Source: Streptomyces tendae (GTDB lineage Bacteria; Actinomycetota; Actinomycetes; Streptomycetales; Streptomycetaceae). From it: DNA of 64,000 bases. Location: the NCBI RefSeq assembly GCF_014650435.1, contig NZ_BMUY01000012.1, positions 186,001 to 250,000 on the forward strand, read 5' to 3'. Under the pieces are notes generated by a model, which had not been told where the DNA came from, did no database searches, and saw only the letters and a program-made list of their open reading frames with translations. Positions 49,557-58,121 of the stretch are shown in pieces (position 1 is the first letter of the stretch; the number at the start of each line of letters is the position of its first letter). The translations under genes were made by a program, and so were the position numbers.

Positions 49557-50588
49557 TCACGAAACATGGGCGATCTCCCCGGGTACGCGGTGAGTGGCGG
49601 GCAGCGGCCTGAGCAGGGAGGACCGCCCCGCGCGCCAGTCCGCGAGCAGTCGGGCGCCGAAGCGGTCCTCCAGGTGTTCAGTCGCGTCGATGCCGAACAC
49701 GACGTCCGCCGCCAGCCCCGGCTCCTGCTCCAGCAGACCGTCGATCACCTCGTGCCGCACTACCTGCTCGTGCACCGCGTCGGCCTCGACGTGCTCGTCG
49801 TAGAAGTGCTCGGCGGCCGGGCCCGCACCGGTGCGCCGCATGGCCTCGGCGAGCCGCCGGGAACCGGGCGACGAGGTGATCTCCACCGCCGCGAAATGCC
49901 CCACCAGGGCCCCGCGCAGCGACCGGTGCAGACCGAACAGGGACATCATGTTCACCGTGGCCAGGCACTCGGCCGAGGCCGCGTCCAGATGGGCCCCGTA
50001 CGCGGTGTCCAGCTCCAGATCCGTCATCAGGTCGGCGAACAGGCGGGCGTGCACCCGCTCGGCGCGGCCACCGCCCCACTCGTCGAACTCCACCGCCGCC
50101 ATGGCCGCCTTCGGGCGGCCCCACAGCCGCGGCAGCACCCAGGCGTGCGGGTCGGCCTCCTTGAGGTGGTAGAGGGAGCGCTGGGCCGCGTACTCGCGCA
50201 GGTGCCACCACTCGCCCTCGTCCCGCAGGAAGTGGCTGACCCCCTCCCCGTGGACGGGCTCGACGAGCAGCGCCCCGACCGCGTCCGCGACGCTGTCGTG
50301 CACCGGGGTGTCGGCCCGCAGGGCGGACAGGAAACGCCCCTCCAGCGCGGCCCGCACGCCCAGCAGGCCGGGGTCCCACTCCAGGCCGGGGGAGACGCCC
50401 GCGAAGCCCCGGTAGTGCAGCTCGTAGCACTGGTACAGGGCGAGCTGGAGGTCGTCGCCGTAGACGGGCGCGGCGGCGACGGCCTCGGGGGAGGGCAGCG
50501 GGCCCGTGCCGAGCAGGTGTGCGCCGACGGCCCCGGAGACCGGTCCCCGGGCGGTCGGCAGCTGTGGTCCTTCGCGGTCGTACTCCAT
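49557..50588 (-). CDS. iron-containing redox enzyme family (haem-oxygenase-like diiron) protein
   Basis: The 343-residue helical protein has QLALYQCYELHYRGF and HFYDEHVEADAVHEQVV, with Glu and His residues spaced as in haem-oxygenase-like diiron oxidases and oxygenases. It has no signal peptide. It lies 30 bases upstream of the methyltransferase on the same strand, so the three iron-linked genes probably form one operon in the order diiron protein, methyltransferase, CDGSH. Substrate unknown. Confidence 0.82.
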   Translation of the reverse strand: MEYDREGPQLPTARGPVSGAVGAHLLGTGPLPSPEAVAAAPVYGDDLQLALYQCYELHYRGFAGVSPGLEWDPGLLGVRAALEGRFLSALRADTPVHDSVADAVGALLVEPVHGEGVSHFLRDEGEWWHLREYAAQRSLYHLKEADPHAWVLPRLWGRPKAAMAAVEFDEWGGGRAERVHARLFADLMTDLELDTAYGAHLDAASAECLATVNMMSLFGLHRSLRGALVGHFAAVEITSSPGSRRLAEAMRRTGAGPAAEHFYDEHVEADAVHEQVVRHEVIDGLLEQEPGLAADVVFGIDATEHLEDRFGARLLADWRAGRSSLLRPLPATHRVPGEIAHVS

Positions 50589-50643
50589 GCGCCGCGAGTA
50601 CCCGGACACCGCCGTGGCACCCCCGGCCGCGCTCAGCGGCCCG

Positions 50644-50823
50644 TCACTCGCCCTCGACGTCCTCCTGGGCACCGGTGTTCGGCGAGGTGGCGTCCCCCGC
50701 CTCGCCCCGGCGCGCGCCCTCGTCGGACTCCGCGTCGCGGGGCCTGGCCTCCTCGATCTCCCGCAGCACCTCCTCGATGGCGGTCTCGGGCTGCTTGTGG
50801 TCGTGCTCGCCGTCCTGGGACAC
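50644..50823 (-). CDS. small acidic hypothetical protein
   Basis: The 59-residue protein is highly acidic (ETAIEEVLREIEEARPRDAE) with one probable helix and a disordered tail. GTG 50823 follows GGAGGA by four bases. Upstream of that start, two copies of a decapeptide-like unit continue in the same frame (GEHEPYPRKG, GEHEPYQRKE), and GEHDHKQPE follows inside the gene. No start codon precedes those copies, so whether they are translated is unclear. Function unknown. Confidence 0.6.
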   Translation of the reverse strand: MSQDGEHDHKQPETAIEEVLREIEEARPRDAESDEGARRGEAGDATSPNTGAQEDVEGE

Positions 50824-50840
50824 GGGGTCCTCCTTCCGTT

Positions 50841-50890
50841 GGTACGGCTCGTGCTCGCCGCCCTTGCGTGGGTACGGCTCGTGCTCGCCG
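50841..50890 (-). repeat. 20-base direct repeat with 30-base period
   Basis: GGTACGGCTCGTGCTCGCCG occurs identically at 50841-50860 and 50871-50890, and the ten bases between are similar to those after the second copy. The period is a multiple of three and the unit encodes GEHEPYxRKx on the minus strand in frame with the small acidic gene. Confidence 0.85.
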
Positions 50891-50894
50891 TCGT

Positions 50895-51905
50895 TCAGTT
50901 CGACGTGGACGCCAGGCGCAGGGGCACCGGCGCCGGGGGAGCGGCCTCGTCGCTGCGGCGGACGACCTCCGACCACCAGGACGGGCCCTCCTCGATGTGG
51001 CGCAGCAGGACGCCCTCGCGGATCGCCCAGGGGCACAGCGCCACCGACTCGAGACCGGTCAGCTTCATCGCGGTGTGGCCCACCACGGCGCCGGCCAGGC
51101 TCTGCGCCGCGCGCGGCGCGGAGATGCCCGGCAGCCGGGCCCGCTCGGCGGCGGACAGCGCGGCCAGCCGCACCACCGCGTCCCCCAGGTCCGAGCAGCG
51201 CATCCGCCGCTCGGTGAAGGGCCCGTGGCGGCCCGGCGGGGCGCCGCACAGCCGCCCGAGCTGCTGGAAGGTCCGCGAGGTGGCCACGGCGGTCCGCGGC
51301 CCCTCCCAGCGGATCCGCGCGGCGGCGTCCCGCAGCTGGTGGCGGACCTTGCGGCGCAACGCCTTGAGCTGGTCCGGCGACGCCGGGTCCTGACCGCCCG
51401 CCAGGAACTCGTGGGTGAGCCGGGCCGCACCCAGCGGCAGCGAGGCCACGAAGCCCGGCAGCCGGCCCCGCCCGAACGCGATCTCCAGCGAGCCGCCGCC
51501 GATGTCCAGCAGCGCGAGCGGCCCCGACCGCCAGCCCATCCAGCGCCGGGCCCCCAGGAACGTCAGCTCCGCCTCCACCTCGCCCGGCAGGGTGCACAGC
51601 GGCACGCCGGTGCGGGCCTGCACGGTGCGCAGCACCTCACGCCGGTTCGGCGCGGCGCGCACCACGGCGGTCGCGAAGGCCAGCGGTCCCGACGCACCCC
51701 ACCGGTCCGCGGTCCTGCTCGCGTCGGCGACCGCCTCGACGAGCCGCTCCACGGCCTCTTCCGGCACCGGACCACCCGGCCTGACCTGCTCGGACAGCCG
51801 CAGCCGCCACTTCGCGGTGTGCACCGGCAGCGGGACCCCGCCCTCGGCGTCCGCCACCATGAGCCGGACCGTGTTCGAACCCACGTCCACCACGCTGATA
51901 CGCAT
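50895..51905 (-). CDS. Ppx/GppA family phosphatase
   Basis: The 336-residue protein has the ASKHA-type motifs VVDVGSNTVRLMV, LALLDIGGGSLEIAFG and the C-terminal AGAVVGHTAMKLTG. It resembles exopolyphosphatase / guanosine pentaphosphate phosphohydrolase. Streptomyces has more than one such gene; this one is short and lacks an HD-like C-terminal extension. ATG 51905 has no clear ribosome site. It lies 30 bases downstream of the export cassette on the same strand and may be co-transcribed with it. Confidence 0.9.
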   Translation of the reverse strand: MRISVVDVGSNTVRLMVADAEGGVPLPVHTAKWRLRLSEQVRPGGPVPEEAVERLVEAVADASRTADRWGASGPLAFATAVVRAAPNRREVLRTVQARTGVPLCTLPGEVEAELTFLGARRWMGWRSGPLALLDIGGGSLEIAFGRGRLPGFVASLPLGAARLTHEFLAGGQDPASPDQLKALRRKVRHQLRDAAARIRWEGPRTAVATSRTFQQLGRLCGAPPGRHGPFTERRMRCSDLGDAVVRLAALSAAERARLPGISAPRAAQSLAGAVVGHTAMKLTGLESVALCPWAIREGVLLRHIEEGPSWWSEVVRRSDEAAPPAPVPLRLASTSN

Positions 51906-51935
51906 GAGGGCAACAGGTACCCATTTGAGCGCCGA

Positions 51936-54758
51936 TCAGGCCAGCTGCCGCCGCACCAGCTCGTGCAGCCGACCGCCCGTGTCGGCGAGCAGTTCGGCCG
52001 GCGGGCCCTGCTGGGCGACCCTGCCGTCCTCCATCACGATCACGCGGTCGGCGTCCAGTACCGTCGACAGGCGGTGCGCGATCACGACACGGGTGGCGTT
52101 GAGCGCCTTGGTGGACTCGATCACCGTGCGCTGTGTCTCGTTGTCCAGGGCGCTGGTCGCCTCGTCGAAGAACAGGACGCGCGGCCGGCGGATCAGCGCC
52201 TGCGCGATCATCAGCCGCTGCCGCTGGCCCCCGGAGACCGCACCGCCGCCCGACACGATGGTGTGCAGGCCCATCGGCATCCGCTCGATGTCCTCCGCGA
52301 GCCCCGCCATCCGGGCCGCCGCCATCGCCTCCTCGGGCGTGTACGGCTCGGTGCCGCAGATGACGTCCAGGATCGAGCCGGTGAACGGCTGCGCGTGCTG
52401 GAGCACCACCCCGCACTGCCTGCGCACCGCCGACTGGTCGAGCGCGGCCAGGTCCTGGCCGTCGTACAGGACGCTGCCCGACAGCGGCCGGTCGAAGCCG
52501 ATCAGCAGCCGCAGCAGCGTCGACTTGCCGCAGCCGCTGGGTCCGACGACCGCCACGAACTCGCCGGGACGCACCTCGAAGGAGACGTCGTCCAGGACCA
52601 GCGGCCCGTCGTCGGTGTACCGGAAGGACAGCCGACGCGCCTCGATCGCCCCCGACAGCGGCCCCGGCCGGGTGCTCGCCGTCCGCACCTCGGGCGTCGC
52701 GTCCAGGACCGGCCGGATCTCCTCGAACAGCGGCAGCGCCGCCACCCCCGACACGAACGCTCCGGTCAGCTGGGTGACCGAGGTCAGCAGCATCGTCACC
52801 GAGGCGTTGAAGGTGAGGAACTCCGCCGCCGACATCGAACCCCGCGCCGGACCGGCGAGCAGCATGAACATCAGCAGCGTGCACAGCGGCAGGTACACCG
52901 CGCCGAGCACCGCGTTCAGGTTCTTGATCCGGCCCGCCCGCTGCTGCAGCTCCCGGCTGTGCGCGAACCGCTCCGCCCACGCCGCGTAGGCGTAGTTCTC
53001 GGCCGCCGCCACGCGCAGCTTGGGCAGCCCGCGCAGCGTCTGGAACGCCTGGTTGTTGAGCTTGTTGGTGAGCTTGACCAGCCGCCGCTGCCAGCGCACC
53101 TGCCACAGCCCGAGCCCCAGGAAGACCCCGGCGACCACCACCAGCATGCCGATCGCCGCCAGCGCCATCGGCACGCTGTACCAGAGCAGCAGGCCCAGGT
53201 TCATCGCCCCGACCGTCACCGACTGGGCGACCGTCGGACCGACGCCCGCGAGAAGTCTGCGGATCGCGCTGATGCCCATGGCGGCGCTCGCCAGCTCGCC
53301 GGTGGAGCGCTCGGTGAAGAACTTCGTCGGCAGCCGCAGCAGCCGGTCCCACACGGCGGGCTGGAGCGTGGCCTCGATCCGGCCCTCCAGGCGCAGGATG
53401 GTCAGGTTCTGCAGCAGCATGAAGGCCGCCGCGACGACACTGCTCAGCATCACCGCGAGACACACCTGCACGATCAGCCCGGTCTGCGCCTTCGGCACGA
53501 ACTCGCCGAGCACCCGGCCCGTCGCGATCGGCACCAGAGCGCCGAGCGCCACCGTCACCAGACCGGCGAGCAGCAGCCCGGTCAGGTCCCGGCGCGTGCC
53601 AGCCAGACAGAACCGCAGCAGGCGCAGCGGACTGAGCCGCCGCTCCGGCAGCGGCCGGTAGAACATCACCGCGCGCGGCTCGAACTCCCCGGCGTTCGCC
53701 CGCTCCACCGGCGTCTCACGACCGGTCGCCAGATGCACGGCCACATAGCCGCCGCGCCGCCACAGCAGCGCCACCGGCGCACCGGACAGGGTGCGGTGCC
53801 CGACCAGCGGCCCCACGTCGTCCCGCCACCAGCGGTCCTCCAGCCGCACCGACCTGGTGCGCACGCGCGAGGCGAGCGCAATGCGCTCCACCGGGTCGAG
53901 CCGCTCGCTCTCGGTGCCGCCCAGGGCCGGTTCGGCCAGCGGGATCCCGGCGGCGCGGGCGACCAGCCTGCAGGCCGCGTACGTGGCGTCCGCGTCGGCG
54001 GCCGTGGTGCGCTGCGCCGAGCGCTTGCCGATGGAGGCCAGCAGCGTCCGGTCGGCCTGCGCGCGCACCGCCTCACCGGCCTCGATACCGGCCGCCGTCC
54101 GCGTCTCGTGGGTGCGCTCCAGCTGCTCGATCCACCGGTCCAGGGTGGTCAGCAGCCGGAACTGCTGGTCGACCAGGCTCTGCCACAGCGCCGGGTCCAT
54201 CAGCAGGTCGGCGGCGGCCTCCTCGCCGTACACCGCCCCGTACTGCACGCTGCCCGGCGGCACCTGCATCCAGAACACGTCGTCGTCGCTGGGCGCGGCG
54301 GCCCGCTCGGTGGCCATCGGCGCCTGGAAGAGGACCGTCAGGCCACGCCCCACGCCGAGGGCCAGCGCGTACTCCAGCGGGCTCGTCGTCGGCGGCACGT
54401 ACTGCGGGTTGCCGTACGCGTCGTACGACCAGGTCTGGGTGCTCGCCGGCTGGTACAGCTCGCGCAGTCCGATGCGGTGCACCACGCAGTCCCGCAGCGG
54501 ACGCGCCACCAGCGTGTGCTGCGGCCCGGCGACCGGCCCGAGCAGCGCCGAGCCCGCCTCCAGGCGCCCCAGGTGGTGCCAGTGGCCCTGCTCCGCCGCG
54601 TCCACCGCGAACAGGTCCACCGCACCGGAGACCACCAGCCACAGCACCTGCGGCCCCTCCAGGTCGAGGCGGTTGAACCCGGCACAGTCGACGCGGGTGC
54701 CCAGCGAGCCGAGCGCTCCGAGGACGAGGTCGCCCTGTCCCTCCTGCACGGTCGTCAT
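51936..54758 (-). CDS. NHLM-type bacteriocin ABC transporter, ATP-binding/permease subunit without peptidase (ABC2)
   Basis: The 940-residue protein has a long N-terminal region (about 1-400; cyclic-nucleotide-binding-like start LNRLDLEGPQVLWLVVSGAVDLFAV), a six-segment ABC membrane domain, and an ATPase domain with GPSGCGKST (near 735), VSGGQRQRLM and VLFFDEATSALD. This is the layout of the second ABC protein of NHLM microcin/bacteriocin export systems. Its ATG 54758 lies one base after the TGA of the ABC1 gene (TGAGATG), with GGAG inside the ABC1 end, so the two are translationally coupled and probably form a heterodimer. Confidence 0.9.
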   Translation of the reverse strand: MTTVQEGQGDLVLGALGSLGTRVDCAGFNRLDLEGPQVLWLVVSGAVDLFAVDAAEQGHWHHLGRLEAGSALLGPVAGPQHTLVARPLRDCVVHRIGLRELYQPASTQTWSYDAYGNPQYVPPTTSPLEYALALGVGRGLTVLFQAPMATERAAAPSDDDVFWMQVPPGSVQYGAVYGEEAAADLLMDPALWQSLVDQQFRLLTTLDRWIEQLERTHETRTAAGIEAGEAVRAQADRTLLASIGKRSAQRTTAADADATYAACRLVARAAGIPLAEPALGGTESERLDPVERIALASRVRTRSVRLEDRWWRDDVGPLVGHRTLSGAPVALLWRRGGYVAVHLATGRETPVERANAGEFEPRAVMFYRPLPERRLSPLRLLRFCLAGTRRDLTGLLLAGLVTVALGALVPIATGRVLGEFVPKAQTGLIVQVCLAVMLSSVVAAAFMLLQNLTILRLEGRIEATLQPAVWDRLLRLPTKFFTERSTGELASAAMGISAIRRLLAGVGPTVAQSVTVGAMNLGLLLWYSVPMALAAIGMLVVVAGVFLGLGLWQVRWQRRLVKLTNKLNNQAFQTLRGLPKLRVAAAENYAYAAWAERFAHSRELQQRAGRIKNLNAVLGAVYLPLCTLLMFMLLAGPARGSMSAAEFLTFNASVTMLLTSVTQLTGAFVSGVAALPLFEEIRPVLDATPEVRTASTRPGPLSGAIEARRLSFRYTDDGPLVLDDVSFEVRPGEFVAVVGPSGCGKSTLLRLLIGFDRPLSGSVLYDGQDLAALDQSAVRRQCGVVLQHAQPFTGSILDVICGTEPYTPEEAMAAARMAGLAEDIERMPMGLHTIVSGGGAVSGGQRQRLMIAQALIRRPRVLFFDEATSALDNETQRTVIESTKALNATRVVIAHRLSTVLDADRVIVMEDGRVAQQGPPAELLADTGGRLHELVRRQLA

Positions 54759-54759
54759 C

Positions 54760-56982
54760 TCACCGCTCCCCGACCAGCGCCGCGTACGCGCCACCGTGTG
54801 CCACCAGCTCCGCGTGCCGCCCGCGCTCCACCACCGTGCCGTGCTCCAGGACGACGATCTCGTCGCTGTCCCGCACGGTGCTGAGCCGGTGCGCGATCAC
54901 CACGCAGGCGCAGCCGCGCCGGCGCAGGTTGTCCATGACCACCAGCTCGGTCTCCGCGTCCAGCGCGCTGGTCACCTCGTCCAGCACCAGGATGCTCGGT
55001 CGGCGCACCAGGGCCCGCGCGATCTCCAGGCGCTGGCGCTGCCCGCCGGAGAAGTTCCGGCCGTCCTGCTCGACCGGGCTGTGCAGGCCGCCCGGCCTGC
55101 GCATCACCACGTCGTACAGTGCGGCGTCCTTGAGCGCGTCCACCACGGCGTCGTCGGGGATCGACGGGTCCCACAGCGCCACGTTGTCCCGCACCGAGCC
55201 CTCGAACAGGAACACGTCCTGGTCGACGAAGGACACGGAGGACGCCAGCGCCCCGCGCGGGATGTCGTCGAGCCGCTGCCCGTCGATGCGGATCACGCCG
55301 TCCCAGGGCGCGTACAGACCCGAGATCAGCCGCGACACCGTCGACTTGCCGCTGCCCGACCCGCCGACCAGGGCCACCTGCTGCCCCGGACCGACGGCCA
55401 GGTCGAAGCCGGTGAGCAGCGGCTTGTCGAGCGGGTTGTAGCCGAAGGAGATGTTCTGCAACTCCACGTGGCCGTGCAGCCGGCGGGTCGAGTCGCCGCC
55501 GCCGGGGCGGTCGTAGAGCGGGTCCGCGCGGAAGTTCTCCACGTCCTTCAGCCGGGCCACGTCGGCCGCGAAGTCCTGGATGCGGCCCGCGACGCCGTTC
55601 AGCCGGGTCAGCGGGGCCGTGAAGCGGACCACCAGCGCCTGGAAGGCGACCAGCAGGCCGACCGAGATGTGGCCCTCGACCGCGCGCATGCCGCCGATCC
55701 ACAGGATCAGCCCGCTGTTGAGGGTGGCGAGCGTCGGGGCGACCACGCCCAGCCAGGCACTCGGCACGCCGAGCCGCTGCTGCTCCTCCAGGGTGGTGGC
55801 GTGCTGTCCGGCCCACTTGCGGAAGTAGCCGTCCTCACCGCCGGTCGCCTTCATCGTCTCGATCAGCTGGAGACCGGTGTACGCGGTGTTGGTCAGCCGC
55901 GCCGTGTCCGCCCGCAGCTTCGCCGTACGGGTCGCGCGCAACCGGATCACGACCCGCATCGCGAGGATGTTGAGCAGCGCCACGCCGATGCCGACGAAGG
56001 TGAGCTGCGGGTCGTACGTGTACAGCAGTACGGCGTACAGGACGACCACGATCGCGTCCACGCCCGCCGCCGCGAGGTCGCGGGCCAGCGTCTCGGCGAC
56101 GGCGTCGTTGGACTGGAGCCGCTGCACCAGGTCGGCCGGGCTGCGCTGGGAGAAGAAGGTCACCGGCAGCCGCAGCAGGTGCCGCAGGAAGCGGGCGCTG
56201 GAGAGGGTGGAGGAGATGATGCGGCCGTGCAGCAGGTTGGCCTGCTGGAGCCAGGTCAGCACCACCGTGAGCAGGACGCACGCGCCCATCGACGCGAACA
56301 GCACGCCGAGCAGCGAGGTCTGCCCGCCGATCAGGAACATGTCGATGTAGGTGCGGCTGAGCGCGGGCACCGCCGCGCCGACCGCCACCAGGAGCAGACT
56401 CGCCAGCACGGCGGCGGGCAGTGTCCCTGCCGTGCCGCGCAGCCGGGCCGGCATCGCACCGAGCACACCCGGCCGGCGACCGCCCCGGGTGAAGTCCTCG
56501 CCGGGCTCCATGGTCAGCACGACCCCGGTGAAGCTGCCGTCGAAGTCCTCCAGGGACACGAATCGACGGCCCTTGCCCGGGTCGTTGATGAACACCCCGC
56601 GCCGCCCGAACCGGCGGCCCATGCCGTCGTAGACGACGTAGTGGTTGAACTCCCAGAACAGGATGGCGGGCGCCGTCACCTCGGCGAGGGCGGCCAGGTC
56701 CATCTGCATGCCCTTGGCGGTGAACCCGTAACTCCGGGCCGCCTTCAGCAGATTGCTGGCGCGCGAGCCGTCGCGGGAGACGCCGCAGGCGATGCGCAGC
56801 TCCTCCAGCGGGACGTGGCGGCCGTAGTGGCCGAGGACCATCGCCAGGGAGGCGGCACCGCACTCCACGGCCTCCATCTGGAGCACGGTGGGGGTGCGGA
56901 CCGTCTTCGCCCGCGGCTTGGGCACTGTGCGCTTCGGCGGGGCGGCGCGGCGCCTGCCCCGGGTCTCCTGTGCGGTGCTCAC
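54760..56982 (-). CDS. NHLM-type ABC transporter with N-terminal C39 peptidase (ABC1)
   Basis: Residues about 30-160 of 740 are a C39 double-glycine peptidase: QMEAVECGAASLAMVLGHY with catalytic Cys41, FNHYVVYDG with His114 and FINDPGKG with Asp134. A six-segment membrane domain and an ATPase (GGSGSGKST, FSGGQRQRLEIARAL, ILVLDEVTSALD) follow. It should cleave leader peptides after Gly-Gly during export. The start GTG 56982 overlaps the stop of the adaptor gene as GTGA; a longer open frame upstream is a shadow. Confidence 0.93.
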   Translation of the reverse strand: MSTAQETRGRRRAAPPKRTVPKPRAKTVRTPTVLQMEAVECGAASLAMVLGHYGRHVPLEELRIACGVSRDGSRASNLLKAARSYGFTAKGMQMDLAALAEVTAPAILFWEFNHYVVYDGMGRRFGRRGVFINDPGKGRRFVSLEDFDGSFTGVVLTMEPGEDFTRGGRRPGVLGAMPARLRGTAGTLPAAVLASLLLVAVGAAVPALSRTYIDMFLIGGQTSLLGVLFASMGACVLLTVVLTWLQQANLLHGRIISSTLSSARFLRHLLRLPVTFFSQRSPADLVQRLQSNDAVAETLARDLAAAGVDAIVVVLYAVLLYTYDPQLTFVGIGVALLNILAMRVVIRLRATRTAKLRADTARLTNTAYTGLQLIETMKATGGEDGYFRKWAGQHATTLEEQQRLGVPSAWLGVVAPTLATLNSGLILWIGGMRAVEGHISVGLLVAFQALVVRFTAPLTRLNGVAGRIQDFAADVARLKDVENFRADPLYDRPGGGDSTRRLHGHVELQNISFGYNPLDKPLLTGFDLAVGPGQQVALVGGSGSGKSTVSRLISGLYAPWDGVIRIDGQRLDDIPRGALASSVSFVDQDVFLFEGSVRDNVALWDPSIPDDAVVDALKDAALYDVVMRRPGGLHSPVEQDGRNFSGGQRQRLEIARALVRRPSILVLDEVTSALDAETELVVMDNLRRRGCACVVIAHRLSTVRDSDEIVVLEHGTVVERGRHAELVAHGGAYAALVGER

Positions 56983-57785
56983 GGCAGCAGCCAATCGACG
57001 GGACGCTGGTCGGCCAGCCGGATCGAGCCCGAGGCCAGGGTCATGGAGGTCAGTTCGAAGGGCGGTCCGTCCGCCGAGGACCACGCGTAGCCGCTCTTCG
57101 TGGTCTTGGAGGTGTCCAGCCGCACCGTCACGGCCACCGGCCTGCCGTCCTCGGTGAACTGCTCGCCGAGCTGGCTGTCCCCGAGGAACGCGGCGATCGT
57201 CTGCGCCGACTGCGCCGAACGGTCCACGGCCTTCACCTCCCCGTGCAGGACGCCGTACTGCTGCGTGGGCACCGACTGGACGGTCAGGTCGACGGAGGCG
57301 TGCGCGGGGATGGCGGCGGCGTTCTCGGCGGGCACGTAGACGGTGGCGTACAGCGGGTCGTCGGCGTGCGCGACCTTCTCGATCGAGGCGACGTTCGCGC
57401 CGGTCCGGATGATCTGCCCCACGGTGGCCGCGACCGCGCTGACCCGGCCGGCGTCGACCGAGCGGACCACCGTCTCGCCCTCGGCGGTGCGGACCTTCAG
57501 CACCGGCGCGTCGGCGGCCAGCCGCTGCCCCGGGCCCGCCAGGACCGCGGTGACCTGTCCCGAGACGGGACTCTGCAGGAGGTAACTGCCCTGCCCGTGG
57601 GTGAGGATCGCGGGGGCGGCGACCGTGGAGGTCACCGAGCCGCCCACGGCCCACACGGACGCGGCGGCCATCGCGACCACGGTCACGGACAGCACCAGCC
57701 AGCCCTGGGGACGGGCGAAACGCACCGGGAGATCGAGCTCCTCCGGTGACTGGAGTTTGGCGAGGGCCTGTTGGCGGAACTGCAC
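56979..57785 (-). CDS. HlyD-like membrane-fusion/adaptor protein of NHLM export system
   Basis: The 268-residue protein has one N-terminal membrane segment (GWLVLSVTVVAMAAASVWAV) and a periplasmic-type barrel-sandwich (lipoyl) region (LLQSPVSGQVTAVLAGPGQRLAADAPVLKVRT; RSVDAGRVSAVAATVGQIIRTG). This matches the secretion proteins of NHLM cassettes, where they support the ABC pair. GTG 57785 has a weak ribosome site. It is first in the export operon and lies 120 bases downstream of the precursor gene, with a terminator between. Confidence 0.88.
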   Translation of the reverse strand: MQFRQQALAKLQSPEELDLPVRFARPQGWLVLSVTVVAMAAASVWAVGGSVTSTVAAPAILTHGQGSYLLQSPVSGQVTAVLAGPGQRLAADAPVLKVRTAEGETVVRSVDAGRVSAVAATVGQIIRTGANVASIEKVAHADDPLYATVYVPAENAAAIPAHASVDLTVQSVPTQQYGVLHGEVKAVDRSAQSAQTIAAFLGDSQLGEQFTEDGRPVAVTVRLDTSKTTKSGYAWSSADGPPFELTSMTLASGSIRLADQRPVDWLLP

Positions 57786-57854
57786 GGCTGACGTATCCAG
57801 GGCTCGGTGAGAACGGCCGACGTGACGAGAACGGCCGGGAGTCGAGAACGGCCG

Positions 57855-57886
57855 AAAAGTCCCGGAGCCTGGACGGCTCCGGGACT
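57855..57886 (-). terminator. strong intrinsic terminator after the precursor gene
   Basis: AGTCCCGGAGCC (57858-57869) and GGCTCCGGGACT (57875-57886) form a perfect 12-base stem with a five-base loop, followed by TTTT on the minus strand. It lies 20 bases after the precursor stop and 70 bases before the adaptor start. It should make an abundant short precursor mRNA with limited readthrough into the export genes. Confidence 0.85.
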
Positions 57887-57905
57887 CAGCGACGCAGGTG
57901 CGCGA

Positions 57906-58121
57906 TCAGAGACCGGCGACCAGGCCCGTGACCGGGGCGGTGTTCAGGCCGGTGACACCCTCGACCGTGCCGACGGCCGTGTTGAGCAGGCCGGAGACCG
58001 GGGCGATGCCGTCCACCAGGCCGGTGACGGTGCCGACGGCGTTCACGTTCAGGCCGCCGGAGACGTTGTCGAGGTCGGCGTCGGAGATCTCGACGGTCTC
58101 AACCTGGGGGGTGGAGTTCAT
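57906..58121 (-). CDS. double-glycine precursor peptide (putative bacteriocin/RiPP)
   Basis: The 71-residue peptide has a leader of 23 residues (ETVEISDADLDNVSGG at its end), the classic acidic double-glycine leader for C39 peptidases. The 48-residue core from Leu24 has no Cys, Lys, Arg, Trp or His and is rich in Val, Gly, Thr, Leu and Ala. It consists of two imperfect repeats: residues 27-46 (NAVGTVTGLVDGIAPVSGLL) and 47-68 (beginning NTAVGTVEGVTGL and ending APVTGLV). GGGAAG precedes ATG 58121 by a loose spacing. No modification enzyme gene is nearby, so the product may be unmodified. Confidence 0.88.
   Translation of the reverse strand: MNSTPQVETVEISDADLDNVSGGLNVNAVGTVTGLVDGIAPVSGLLNTAVGTVEGVTGLNTAPVTGLVAGL

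Noticed and set aside
49566..54884. A 1772-codon open frame on the plus strand
   Set aside because: It runs antisense to the diiron, Ppx and ABC genes. The translation is Arg/Gln/His/Pro-rich low complexity with no domains, as is typical of shadow frames in high-GC DNA.
54760..57654. Upstream extension of the ABC1 frame to 57654
   Set aside because: The extension is antisense-like Arg/Gly-rich sequence lying over the adaptor gene in another frame; the GTGA overlap at 56982 gives a normal NHLM start.
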